64,000 nucleotides of DNA from Actinokineospora xionganensis. GTDB taxonomy: Bacteria > Actinomycetota > Actinomycetes > Mycobacteriales > Pseudonocardiaceae. The position numbers and the translations under genes are program-made. The DNA is taken from positions 540,505 through 604,504 of the forward strand of contig NZ_JABVED010000001.1 of NCBI RefSeq assembly GCF_014323725.1, in the 5' to 3' direction. Below are positions 34,279 through 42,210 of this stretch, piece by piece (within the stretch, counting starts at the first letter, position 1; each line of letters starts with the position of its first letter). Below the pieces are notes generated by a model. That model searched no databases and was not told the DNA's origin. It was given only the letters and a program-made list of their open reading frames with translations.

Positions 34279-35496
34279 ATGACCAGCAGGATCATCCCCC
34301 CGGCGGGACCCGCGAGGACCCTGGCGCTCGCCCAGTTCACCAACTCCGTCGGCGACGGCGCCTTCTACGTCACCTCAGCCCTGTTCTTCACCCGCGTCGT
34401 CGGACTCTCACCCGCCCAGATCGGACTCGGCCTCACCCTCGGCTGGGGCGTCGGCATGCTCGCGGGCATCTGGCTCGGCCAACTCGCCGACCGACACGGA
34501 CCCCGCCGGGTCGCCACCGCACTCGCCGTCGCGACCGCGACCGCGATCAGCGCGTTCCTCGTCGTGCGCTCCTACCCGCTGTTCATCGCCGCCGCCATCG
34601 TCTACGCCGTGTGCCAGTGCGGCCTCACCGCCGCCCGCCAAGCCCTCCTCGCGGGCACCATCGACCCCACCCGGCGTACCGAGGTCCGCGCCCACCTGCA
34701 GTCCACCCTCAACGCGGGACTCGCCGTCGGCGCCGCACTCGGCGGACTCGCCCTGCAACTCGACACCGCCGCCGCCTACCTCGCGGTCTTCGCCGTCGAC
34801 GCCATCGGCTTCCTCGGCTGCGCGCTCATCCTGCGTGCCGCGCCCGCGGTCCCCGGAGCCGCCCTCGCCGCGGGAGAACCACGGATGGCCGTGCTCCACG
34901 ACCGCCCCTACGCCGTCGTCGCCCTGCTCAACATGGTCCTGCAGCTGCACATCCCGCTGATCAACCTCGCGATCCCGCTCTGGATCGTGCAGCGCACCTC
35001 CGCGCCCACGGCCATGGTCTCGACGCTGCTCGTCCTCAACACGATGGGTGTCGTCCTGTTCCAGGTGCGCCTCGCCCGCCGCGTCACCGACCTGCGCACC
35101 GCTACCCGCTCCATCCGCCACGGCGGCGCCATCCTGCTCGCCGCGTGCACCGCCTTCGCCCTCACCGCCGCGGGCGCCTCACCCTGGGTCGCGGCCACCG
35201 TCCTGCTCGGCGCGGCGACACTGCAGGTGCTGGGGGAGATGCTGCACAGCGCCGGCACCTACGCCGTGAGCTTCGACCTCGCCCCCGCTGACAAGCACGG
35301 CCAGTACCAGGGGTTCTTCGGCTCCGGATTCGCCATCGCCCGCATGCTCGGCCCGCTGCTGCTCACCACGATGATCCTCACCTGGGGCACCTCGGGCTGG
35401 CTCACCCTGGGAGCACTGTTCCTCGCCGCGGGGATCGCCATGGGACCCGCCGTCCGCTGGGCCGAACGCACCCGGGCACTCCCGGTCCCCGCCTGA
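34279..35496 (+). CDS. MFS transporter, likely MocR target
   Basis: 405 residues with twelve hydrophobic segments. The loop 2-3 motif is GQLADRHGPRRVATALA and the middle loop carries DRPYAVVALLNM. It is divergent from the MocR-type regulator with 79 nt between starts, so it is probably the controlled exporter. The predicted 5' end is at the start codon itself. The + strand coding is strongly C-rich, in line with the region. Substrate unknown. Confidence 0.85.
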   Translation: MTSRIIPPAGPARTLALAQFTNSVGDGAFYVTSALFFTRVVGLSPAQIGLGLTLGWGVGMLAGIWLGQLADRHGPRRVATALAVATATAISAFLVVRSYPLFIAAAIVYAVCQCGLTAARQALLAGTIDPTRRTEVRAHLQSTLNAGLAVGAALGGLALQLDTAAAYLAVFAVDAIGFLGCALILRAAPAVPGAALAAGEPRMAVLHDRPYAVVALLNMVLQLHIPLINLAIPLWIVQRTSAPTAMVSTLLVLNTMGVVLFQVRLARRVTDLRTATRSIRHGGAILLAACTAFALTAAGASPWVAATVLLGAATLQVLGEMLHSAGTYAVSFDLAPADKHGQYQGFFGSGFAIARMLGPLLLTTMILTWGTSGWLTLGALFLAAGIAMGPAVRWAERTRALPVPA

Positions 35497-35757
35497 TCAG
35501 GACATCAACAATCGCGCGCCCGCCCGCGTCGCCTCGACCCGGGCGTCTCGCGTGCCCGCGCCCGGGCGGATCACCACCAGACCACGCCGCTCCAACAACG
35601 TCAGCGCGTCGGACTCCCACTGCGGAACCTGCCCAGCCGGGGCGCCGTCGGCACCCGCCCACAGGAAACCCATCGGCGCACCCCATAGTCCACTGTGGAA
35701 CAACACCGACCCCTCGGCGGCATGGTCCAACGCCCGCCGCTCGTCCTCGGTCATCAC
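35497..35757 (-). CDS. Small acidic protein, unknown
   Basis: 86 residues; sequence has WESDALTLLERRGLVVIRPGAGTRDARVEATRAG, which resembles a short winged-helix but no DNA-binding signature is firm. GGGAGG precedes two adjacent ATG codons (35757, 35754). It lies immediately after the MFS stop on the opposite strand. No family recognised. Confidence 0.5.
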   Translation of the reverse strand: MMTEDERRALDHAAEGSVLFHSGLWGAPMGFLWAGADGAPAGQVPQWESDALTLLERRGLVVIRPGAGTRDARVEATRAGARLLMS

Positions 35758-35838
35758 ACACCTCCCGGCGACTTCTTGTGTCTCCCATCACATTGGTAGC
35801 ACCGGGCACCGACAAACCCGGGACCGACACGCACCCGT

Positions 35839-36819
35839 TCACCCGAGCCAGCGAGCCACCCCCGCCAGCAGTTCACGCTTCATCCCATCAGGAGCGAACG
35901 ACGCTTCGACCGACGTCCGTGCGAACTCCGCCAACGCCTCGTCGTCGAACCCGAACACCGAGCGAGCCAACTCGAACTCGGCCGTCAGTGTCGTCCCGGT
36001 GACATTCGGGATGTCCGTGTTCAGCGTGACCGCCAAGCCTGCCGCGACAAGTCGGGGGAGCGGGTGCTCCGACAGCGACCCCACCAACCCCAACGCCACG
36101 TTCGACGACGGACACACCTCCAGCACCAACCCCAGGTCCCGCACCTCGGCCAGCACCTCCCGGTCGCCCAACACCGAGATCCCATGCCCGATCCGCTCCG
36201 CCGACCCGACCCGCACGGCCTCACGCACGCGCTCCGGACCACCGCACTCACCGGCGTGGTGCACCACCCGCAGCCCCAACTCCCGGGCCCGCGCGAAGAC
36301 CTCCGCGAACGGCGCCGCCGGATAGGCCTCATCACCGGCCAACCCGACCCCCACCACACCCGTGAACCGCGACGCCAACTCCACCGACCGCCACGCCCGC
36401 TCAACCGACCGCCGCCGCGAGTGGTCCAGGATCAACCCGACCTCGACACCGAACCGGCGCCGCCCCTCGGCCAACCCGTCCAATACCGCCGCCAACGGCA
36501 TCTCCAACTCACCCAACCGCTCACCGTGCGACGCCGCGGTGAACAGCGCCTCCGCGTACCGCGCCCCCTGCGCCGCCTCGTCCTCGCAGAACTCCAGGGC
36601 GATCCGACGGAAGTCCTCGGGGGAGCGCAGACACTCCCGCACCCGCGAGTTCTGATCAGCGAACGCCCGGAACCCGTCGAACGTGAACGGCCCGTCCGCC
36701 ACCTCCGGCGGCACCTCGATCCCGTGACCGGCGCCGATCTCCACCAGCGTCGCAGAGCGGATGGTGCTCTCGAGGTGGACGTGGAGGTGGACCTTGGGGA
36801 GATCGATCAGCGACCGCAT
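35839..36819 (-). CDS. add: Adenosine deaminase family enzyme
   Basis: 326 residues, TIM-barrel amidohydrolase that converts adenosine to inosine, or a related aminated purine. Metal and catalytic motifs: HLHVHLES (normally HLHxHLDG), HHAGECGGP, IGHGISV, and LNTDIPN where most have NTDDP. The Ile in NTDI and the Ser in HLES are unusual, so the substrate may differ. ATG 36819 is preferred over the in-frame GTG at 36828 because a TACGGT -10 ends 7 nt before it. Named by fold; symbol is tentative. Confidence 0.8.
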   Translation of the reverse strand: MRSLIDLPKVHLHVHLESTIRSATLVEIGAGHGIEVPPEVADGPFTFDGFRAFADQNSRVRECLRSPEDFRRIALEFCEDEAAQGARYAEALFTAASHGERLGELEMPLAAVLDGLAEGRRRFGVEVGLILDHSRRRSVERAWRSVELASRFTGVVGVGLAGDEAYPAAPFAEVFARARELGLRVVHHAGECGGPERVREAVRVGSAERIGHGISVLGDREVLAEVRDLGLVLEVCPSSNVALGLVGSLSEHPLPRLVAAGLAVTLNTDIPNVTGTTLTAEFELARSVFGFDDEALAEFARTSVEASFAPDGMKRELLAGVARWLG

Positions 36820-36828
36820 ACGGCCCAC

Positions 36829-37145
36829 CGTACGAACCGAGACCGCCTACCGCATCCGAATTCCACCCTCAACCTCAACTAGAAGGTTAGGTGGAGCAAG
36901 GTTGAAGTGGAGGTTGAGCTTGATCAGCAAAACCGCAGGTCAAGCGCATTGGCAGGCCGCGAAGCATGGTCAGTGCACCGTTGGGTCTGGCCGCCTGTGA
37001 GGTCCGAGGATTTCTTTCGATCGCGACCGCGCGCGCACTGGACACAGCAAGCCGAAACAAATAGGAAATCGGTGGCAACCTTTTTGGGCCCACACTGATC
37101 AAGGGGGAGTAGGGCACACTCCGCCGGACGACAGGGGACACCGCA
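36829..37145. other. Intergenic region with inverted repeats, no gene
   Basis: Contains CTCAACCTC (36868-36876) mirrored by GAGGTTGAG (36910-36918) with AAGGTT repeated between. Further right is a comparatively AT-rich stretch before GGGGGAGTAGGG and the GTG of the STAS gene. This probably holds both divergent promoters. The 63-residue frame here has no coding signs. Confidence 0.4.
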
Positions 37146-37559
37146 GTGGCGTTGAAGTTCGCACGGACACCGGCCGAACTGGCCCGCCGGGCCGTCAAGA
37201 TCACCGTCGAACGCACGGGCCGCACCGTGTCCATCGCCGCCTCCGGTCGCATCGACCTGGCCACCGAAGGTCCCTGGTACGACCAGATCATGGCCGCCTG
37301 CACCGACGACTCCGACACCAAACGAGTGGTCATCGACCTGACATCGGTCACGTTCCTGAGCTGGGCGAGCACCGCGACGCTGGTCCGGGCGCACCGGGCG
37401 TGCGCCAGACACGGGCGCGCCCTGCGGGTCCTCGCGTGCGGACCGGTGCTGGCCTGCCTGCACATGACCCACCTCGACGAGGACGTCACCATCACGGCCA
37501 CGACGCCGAAGGTGAAGGAACCCCTTCCACACGGAACATCGAGCTGGCTCATCGCCTGA
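37146..37559 (+). CDS. STAS-domain protein, degenerate anti-sigma antagonist
   Basis: 137 residues. The STAS core is SIAASGRIDLATEG, KRVVIDLTSVTFLSWASTATLVRAHR and ALRVLACGP. In active anti-anti-sigma factors the phosphorylated serine sits in DSSG after VxFxxx; here that place reads SWAS, so control by phosphorylation may be lost. GTG 37146 follows AGGGGAC. No kinase or sigma partner is adjacent. Confidence 0.75.
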   Translation: MALKFARTPAELARRAVKITVERTGRTVSIAASGRIDLATEGPWYDQIMAACTDDSDTKRVVIDLTSVTFLSWASTATLVRAHRACARHGRALRVLACGPVLACLHMTHLDEDVTITATTPKVKEPLPHGTSSWLIA

Positions 37560-37852
37560 GTGGACGCACGTTATGTCAAGCAATACGGGATGGATGACCG
37601 ACTCGAGAGAGCACGGGTTGCGTGGCGCGATCTGGTGCCCGCAGCCGTCGGCCATGACAGCGCAGCCGGGAGAGCGCGCCGCGGAGGCGGGCGAGAGCCG
37701 GTCGCACACGGAAGCGCGGAGCGAAGTGCCGGACGGGGCGCGTGGGGTGGACGAGCGAGGAGTTCGCCCGGCCCGCCGAACCCGCTACTTTACATAATGT
37801 CGATTATCGAACTTACGATATCTCGGGTTCCGGGTCCGTCAACCCAGGGCGG

Positions 37853-37871
37853 AAACGTCACTGTGACGTTT
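37853..37871. repeat. 19-bp perfect palindrome
   Basis: AAACGTCAC and GTGACGTTT arms around a single T. Compatible with a dimeric regulator site; no promoter hexamers were identified at correct spacing. About 195 bp from the dif-like site. Confidence 0.6.
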
Positions 37872-38063
37872 TCAGGACGGTATGCCGAGACCTCTGAAAA
37901 GCCCTCCAGAAGGCTCCTCGGGAGGATTTCGCGACTGATCGTTCGCAGACGAGTTGAGGTCGAGCGTGTGAGCGCCGCGGAGTGTGCGCGCAGAAACGGC
38001 TGTTCGGGGCGGCTCGAACCCGGCTCATGCCCCGAAGTCAGTCAATGCCCTCTCGAACGCATG

Positions 38064-38093
38064 TTTCATGCATAATGCCTATTATGCATGAAA
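38064..38093. other. Candidate dif (chromosome dimer resolution) site
   Basis: Arms TTTCATGCATAAT and ATTATGCATGAAA flank a 4-nt GCCT centre. The inner 17-mer GCATAATGCCTATTATG matches the corresponding E. coli dif bases GCATAATGTATATTATG at 15 of 17 positions, with the XerC/XerD-like half-sites ATAA and TTAT spaced by 6 bp. The perfect symmetry is unusual for dif, whose arms differ, so a repressor operator or integrase core site is also possible. Confidence 0.5.
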
Positions 38094-38113
38094 GATCAAC
38101 TTCTTGATCCAGG

Positions 38114-38566
38114 TCAGAGAGCGAGCTTGAAGCCCTCGTGTGTCGCGGTGAATCCGAGGCGCTCGTAGAACCGGTGGGCATCCTCGCGGGCCTTGTCCGA
38201 GGTGAGCTGCACCATCACGCAACCACGCTTGCGGGCCTCCTCGATGGCCCAGCGCATCATCGTCTCCCCCAGACCTTCCCCCCGCGCCGACGCGGCCACG
38301 CGCACGGCTTCCACCTGCGCCCGGAACGCACCCCTGCGGGACAGGCCCGGCAGCAAAGACAGCTGGAACGTCCCGACAATCTCGCCGTCACGATCAGCCA
38401 CAGCCAGGAACTCATGGTGATCGGCGTCGATGACCGCGAAGGCGTCCTTGTACGGGGTCAGGTCATCCGCGGACTCACGAGTGGCGCCGATCGCGTCGTC
38501 CATGAGCAGGCCGACGATGGCCGGGACGTCGTCGATGGTCGCGCGGCGGATGTTCACGACGGTCAC
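38114..38566 (-). CDS. GNAT family N-acetyltransferase
   Basis: 150 residues. Acetyl-CoA binding region VRVAASARGEGLGETMMRWAIEEARKRG (motif A pattern R/Q-x-x-G-x-G/A) and C-terminal AHRFYERLGF are diagnostic. AGGAG precedes GTG 38566 with 5-nt spacing; GTG 38572 and 38557 are alternatives. The substrate is unknown. It lies between the dif-like site and the tyrosine recombinase gene, divergent from the latter. Confidence 0.8.
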   Translation of the reverse strand: MTVVNIRRATIDDVPAIVGLLMDDAIGATRESADDLTPYKDAFAVIDADHHEFLAVADRDGEIVGTFQLSLLPGLSRRGAFRAQVEAVRVAASARGEGLGETMMRWAIEEARKRGCVMVQLTSDKAREDAHRFYERLGFTATHEGFKLAL

Positions 38567-38671
38567 AAGCACTCCTTTTGGGCAACTGCTGTTCGCCGCC
38601 AGCCTTCCACGTCCGTGTTCGCGGTCGCGGCCGATTCGGATTTTGTCGGTGTCACCTTGTATGCACTAACA

Positions 38672-39649
38672 GTGAAGTTGATCGACGCCCAGGAGGCGTT
38701 CTTCGTCGCGAGGCGAACGCGCAAGGACTCGCCACACACGACGGTGGCCTACCGGCGGGACTTCGCGGGCGTGTCCGCCCAGGTGGCGGCGGTGTTGGAG
38801 GTCGAGGTCGCGGAGATCGACTTGGTCGCCGTGTCGGCGCAGCCGCTGCGGGCGGCGTTCGGGGTGTTCGCCGACACCCACGCCAAGAGCTCGGTGGCGC
38901 GCGCCTGGTCGACGTGGAACCAGTTCTTCCAGTTCTGTGTGGCCGACGGGCTGTGCCCGGGCAATCCGATGGGGGCGATCGGGCGGCCGCGGGCCGCTCC
39001 CCTGTCCCCCAAGCCCCTGCGGGGGGAGTCCACACCGGAGCAGTTGCTCTCGGCGATCGCGTCGGGGGCGCGGCGGTCGCGGGCGGACTGGCCGGAGCGG
39101 GACCTGCTGGTGCTGGCGCTGGGCCTGGTGGCCGGGCTGCGGGCCTCGGAGATGCGGGCGCTGACCCGGTCGGCCATGGTCGGTCGACCCGGTGAGCGCA
39201 GGCTCTTCGTGCACGGCAAGGGCAACCGGGAGCGGTCGATCCCCATCGAGGCGCCGCTGGAGCGAGTGATCGAGTCCTATGTGGCGTCCTGTGATGTGCG
39301 GTTCTCCACTCGGTTCACCCCGGAGTCACCGCTGTTGTTGGGGTCGGATGGGGCGGCGATCGGCCGCGGCGCGCTGGACTACCTGGTGAAGTCGTGTTTT
39401 CGGTGGGCAGGCATGCACGACCGGGTTCCCGCCGGGGCGAATCTCCACGCTCTGCGGCACACGTTCGCGACCAGGCTGGCCGAGGACGGTGCGAACGCGG
39501 TGGAGATCATGACGCTGTTGGGTCACGCGAGTCTGAACACGAGCCAGAACTACATCGAGGCGACCGGAACGCATCGTCGGGCCGCCGCGGCGAGCAATCG
39601 GACGTATCGGGTGTTGGCGGATCTGTCCGATCCGGACCGCGCCCTCTAG
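38672..39649 (+). CDS. Tyrosine recombinase/integrase (Xer-like)
   Basis: About 325 residues. An N-terminal SAM-like core-binding domain is followed by a catalytic domain with all residues: Arg in AGLRASEMRAL, Lys in HGKGNRERSIPI, HALRHTFATRLAEDG, HASLNTSQNYIE with the nucleophile Tyr. Size and layout resemble XerC/D rather than large phage integrases. Start GTG 38672 is uncertain: no clear ribosome site, and the frame is open upstream. The candidate dif site lies 580 bp upstream. Confidence 0.8.
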   Translation: MKLIDAQEAFFVARRTRKDSPHTTVAYRRDFAGVSAQVAAVLEVEVAEIDLVAVSAQPLRAAFGVFADTHAKSSVARAWSTWNQFFQFCVADGLCPGNPMGAIGRPRAAPLSPKPLRGESTPEQLLSAIASGARRSRADWPERDLLVLALGLVAGLRASEMRALTRSAMVGRPGERRLFVHGKGNRERSIPIEAPLERVIESYVASCDVRFSTRFTPESPLLLGSDGAAIGRGALDYLVKSCFRWAGMHDRVPAGANLHALRHTFATRLAEDGANAVEIMTLLGHASLNTSQNYIEATGTHRRAAAASNRTYRVLADLSDPDRAL

Positions 39650-39684
39650 GGCCGTAAGACCCCAGTAAGCCCCTTTCGGTATCC

Positions 39685-39700
39685 CCCGCTGCTTCGCGGG
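39685..39700 (+). terminator. Short hairpin after the recombinase gene
   Basis: CCCGC-TGCTTC-GCGGG followed by CCTCTTT, 35 nt past the stop. Short stem but U-rich tail, so a plausible rho-independent terminator. Confidence 0.5.
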
Positions 39701-39754
39701 CCTCTTTCCGCATGTCAGGGCGTTTGACGCGCCAGGCTGGATGGAGGCAATGCG

Positions 39755-40189
39755 ATGACCGAGCCGAGCCCGTCGGGTGAGCCGACGGCGGTCCGACTGC
39801 TATTCGAATACGAGGGTGACGAGGTGCGGCTGCTGCTGCAGCAACCGGTCGACGTCGCCGTCAGCGGCTTCGACCTGCCCCGCGAGCACGTGGTGGGCAA
39901 TCACGTCGAGGTGCGGGACGCGAACGAGGAGATGCTCAGCCGGGTCCCGATCCGGTCCGGGATGGACACCAGTGTCGAGGTGTTCCCCGAGGACCCGAAC
40001 GAGCCGATCACCCGCGCCGACGTGCCGCGGGCGCAGGGCGCGTTCACCGTCGTCGTCCCGACGACCGAGCGAGCCGACCATGTGACCGTCGTGCGGATTC
40101 CGCCGACCGGTGACGTGGCGCTCGCCGATGCCGGGGCCACTGACGTGGTCGAGCTCGGCACCTTCCCGCTGGCCGGGGGTGCGCGATGA
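39755..40189 (+). CDS. M64-peptidase-linked protein, unknown
   Basis: 144-residue beta-rich protein (RLLFEYEGDEVRLLLQQPVDVAVSG, then FTVVVPTTERADHVTVVRIPP) with no signal peptide. ATG 39755 follows GGAGG. Its stop overlaps the ATG of the M64 peptidase gene (ATGA), so it is probably a dedicated partner, propeptide-like inhibitor or chaperone. No family is recognised. Confidence 0.65.
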   Translation: MTEPSPSGEPTAVRLLFEYEGDEVRLLLQQPVDVAVSGFDLPREHVVGNHVEVRDANEEMLSRVPIRSGMDTSVEVFPEDPNEPITRADVPRAQGAFTVVVPTTERADHVTVVRIPPTGDVALADAGATDVVELGTFPLAGGAR

Positions 40190-42093
40190 CCACCTCGGAC
40201 GGCACCGTCCAGGGTGCCACGCAGATCTCGGGCTCCGCGCCGCGCAATCGGGCGTTCAACATCGTGCTGCTGGCCGAGGGGTTCACCGCCGGGCAGCAGT
40301 CCGCGTTCAACACCGCGGCGCAGGACTTCGTCAACGCGTTGAAGGCGACGCCGCCGTTCGACGAGCTGAGCCCGGCGATCAACGTGTTCCGGGTGAACGT
40401 GGCCTCCACGGATTCCGGTGCGGACGACCCGGTCGCGGCGGGCGGCACGGGGGCGACGGCGCGGACGTACTTCGACGCGACGTTCGGTGGCAACGGCATC
40501 CGCAGGCTGCTGCTGTGCAACCAGTCCACGGCGTTGCAGGTGGCCACGGCGCGGGTGCCGGAGCACAGCCTGGTCCTGGTCGTGGTGAACTCGACGGTCT
40601 ACGGCGGCGCCGGTGGGTCGGTCGGGACGTACTCCCTGGCGAATGGGGCGACGCAGATCGCGATCCACGAGGCCGGGCACACCGCGTTCGGCCTGGCCGA
40701 CGAGTACGCGTACTACGCGGGCGGCAACGAGACGGGCCGCGACCACCACCCGGCGGTGGAGCCGTCGGAGCCGAACGTGACGGTCAACAGCAACCGGGCC
40801 ACGTTGAAGTGGCGGTGGGCGGTCGCGTCGAGCACCGCGATCCCGACGATGAGCAACCCGGACTGCACCAAGGTGGACAACCGGGCCAGCACCGTCGCGG
40901 CGGGCACGGTGGGCGCGTTCGAGGGCGCGCACTACTACCACTGCGGCGCGTTCCGACCGGAGCACAACTGCAAGATGCGGGAGCTGGGCGCGCCGTTCTG
41001 CCGGGTGTGCCGCCAGGTGATCTGGAACCGGCTGGAGCCACTGAGCACGCTGCAGTCGCGCGGTCGGACGCCGATCAGTGTGCTGGCGCGCTATCCGAGC
41101 CACCTGGATGTGTTCGCGGTGGCGAGCAACGGGCGGACGATGAGCAACTGGTGGGATCAGTCGTCCGGGTGGGCGGGCTGGTTCCAGGTGTCCGGTGGCA
41201 TCGCGTCGCCGGGCGGGTCAGGGTCGCCGGTGACGTCGATCGCGCGGTACCCGAACCATCTGGACTTGTTCACGGTCGGTACGGACAACCGGGTGTGGAG
41301 CGCATGGTGGGATGTGACCACGGGCTGGTCGGGTTGGTTCCGCGTCGGCACGCTGACCGCGCGGGCCGGGTCGACGGTCAACGTCGTGGCCCGCAACCGG
41401 GATCACCTGGACTTGTTCACCACGGCTTCCGACGGCCGGACGATGTCGGCGTGGTGGGACGTGTCGTCGGGGTGGTCTAACTGGTTCCAGGTGTCCGGTG
41501 GGATCGCGGCGAACGGGGCGACGGTCACGGCGATCGCGCGGAACCCGAACCACTTGGACCTGTTCACCATCGGCACCGACAACAGGGTGTGGAGCACGTG
41601 GTGGGATGCCTCGTCCGGGTGGGCGGGCTGGTTCCGGCTCGGCGCGCTGACCGCGCGTCCGAACTCGACGGTGAATGTCGTGGCGCGCAATCCGAACCAT
41701 CTGGATCTGTTCACGACCGCTTCGGATGGTCGGATCATGTCGGCGTGGTGGGATGCGGCTTCGGGGTGGTCGAACTGGTTCCATGTGTCTGGCGGGTTGG
41801 CTTCGCCGGGGTCGTCGGTGACGGCGATTCCGCGGGGTGCGAACCATTTGGATCTGTTCACGATTGGGACGGATAACCGGATCTACAGCACGTGGTGGGA
41901 TGCGTCATCGGGATGGGCGAACTGGTTCAACGTTTCCGGTGGGATCGGGCAGTCCGGTGGTCATGTGGCGGCGATTGAGCGGTTCAGCAATCACATCGAT
42001 GTGTTCGCGGTGGGCTCGGACGGCCTGATGTACAGCGCTTGGTGGGATATCCGGACTGGGTGGTCTCGGTGGTTCAGACTGAGTATCACCTGA
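40186..42093 (+). CDS. M64 metallopeptidase fused to seven-bladed propeller
   Basis: 635 residues. Residues about 1-290 are an M64-type (IgA-peptidase-like) zinc protease: the N-terminal INVFRVNVAST pattern and zinc site HEAGHTAFGLADEY at 161-174. Residues 298-635 are seven repeats of about 48, each with NHLDLFT-type, SxWWD and GWxxWF blocks, resembling PLL-like lectin propellers that bind sugars. No secretion signal is visible, odd for this class. It is coupled to the preceding 144-residue gene and followed by a strong terminator. Confidence 0.8.
   Translation: MTTSDGTVQGATQISGSAPRNRAFNIVLLAEGFTAGQQSAFNTAAQDFVNALKATPPFDELSPAINVFRVNVASTDSGADDPVAAGGTGATARTYFDATFGGNGIRRLLLCNQSTALQVATARVPEHSLVLVVVNSTVYGGAGGSVGTYSLANGATQIAIHEAGHTAFGLADEYAYYAGGNETGRDHHPAVEPSEPNVTVNSNRATLKWRWAVASSTAIPTMSNPDCTKVDNRASTVAAGTVGAFEGAHYYHCGAFRPEHNCKMRELGAPFCRVCRQVIWNRLEPLSTLQSRGRTPISVLARYPSHLDVFAVASNGRTMSNWWDQSSGWAGWFQVSGGIASPGGSGSPVTSIARYPNHLDLFTVGTDNRVWSAWWDVTTGWSGWFRVGTLTARAGSTVNVVARNRDHLDLFTTASDGRTMSAWWDVSSGWSNWFQVSGGIAANGATVTAIARNPNHLDLFTIGTDNRVWSTWWDASSGWAGWFRLGALTARPNSTVNVVARNPNHLDLFTTASDGRIMSAWWDAASGWSNWFHVSGGLASPGSSVTAIPRGANHLDLFTIGTDNRIYSTWWDASSGWANWFNVSGGIGQSGGHVAAIERFSNHIDVFAVGSDGLMYSAWWDIRTGWSRWFRLSIT
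41077..42090 (+). repeat. Seven tandem propeller-blade repeats in the M64 gene
   Basis: Seven units of about 145 nt, alternating between two flavours: units with TTASDGR and VSGG endings and units with TIGTDNRVWS and RLGALTAR endings. Near-identical units 2/4 and 3/5 suggest duplication of pairs. The nucleotide copies are diverged at third positions, so the duplications are not recent. Confidence 0.75.
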
Positions 42094-42096
42094 TCA

Positions 42097-42144
42097 GGGG
42101 TGATATGGCCCGGCAGCGGAGAATCGGTGCCGGGCCATATCCCC
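42097..42144 (+). terminator. Long perfect-stem terminator after the M64 gene
   Basis: GATATGGCCCGGCA pairs exactly with TGCCGGGCCATATC around a 12-nt loop; GGG/CCC extends the base with one bulge. It lies just after the stop at 42093. No T-run. Confidence 0.75.
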
Positions 42145-42210
42145 AAAGCGCCACTGATCGCGACGGGCACCCGCCGACGGACGGCGCCCAGCGCCGTAGG
42201 CTGACCTGCG

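Larger units (their letters stand above)
37560..38113. other. Palindrome-rich, partly AT-rich intergenic region
   Basis: About 550 bp without a convincing gene. It contains a perfect AAACGTCAC-T-GTGACGTTT palindrome (37853-37871), a TATCG/CGATA pair near 37805, a dif-like inverted repeat (38064-38093) and GATCAA/TTGATC (38094-38109). The frame from 37797 encodes only a 92-residue Cys-containing peptide of no known family and is not called. Confidence 0.5.

Noticed and set aside
36883-36905. Possible third iron box near GGTTAGGTGG
   Set aside because: Only about 11 of 19 consensus matches and no iron-linked gene beside it.
37560-38075. Open frame of about 170 codons after the STAS gene
   Set aside because: Composition changes abruptly along it, there is no ribosome site at its start, it reads through palindromes, and no family is recognisable.
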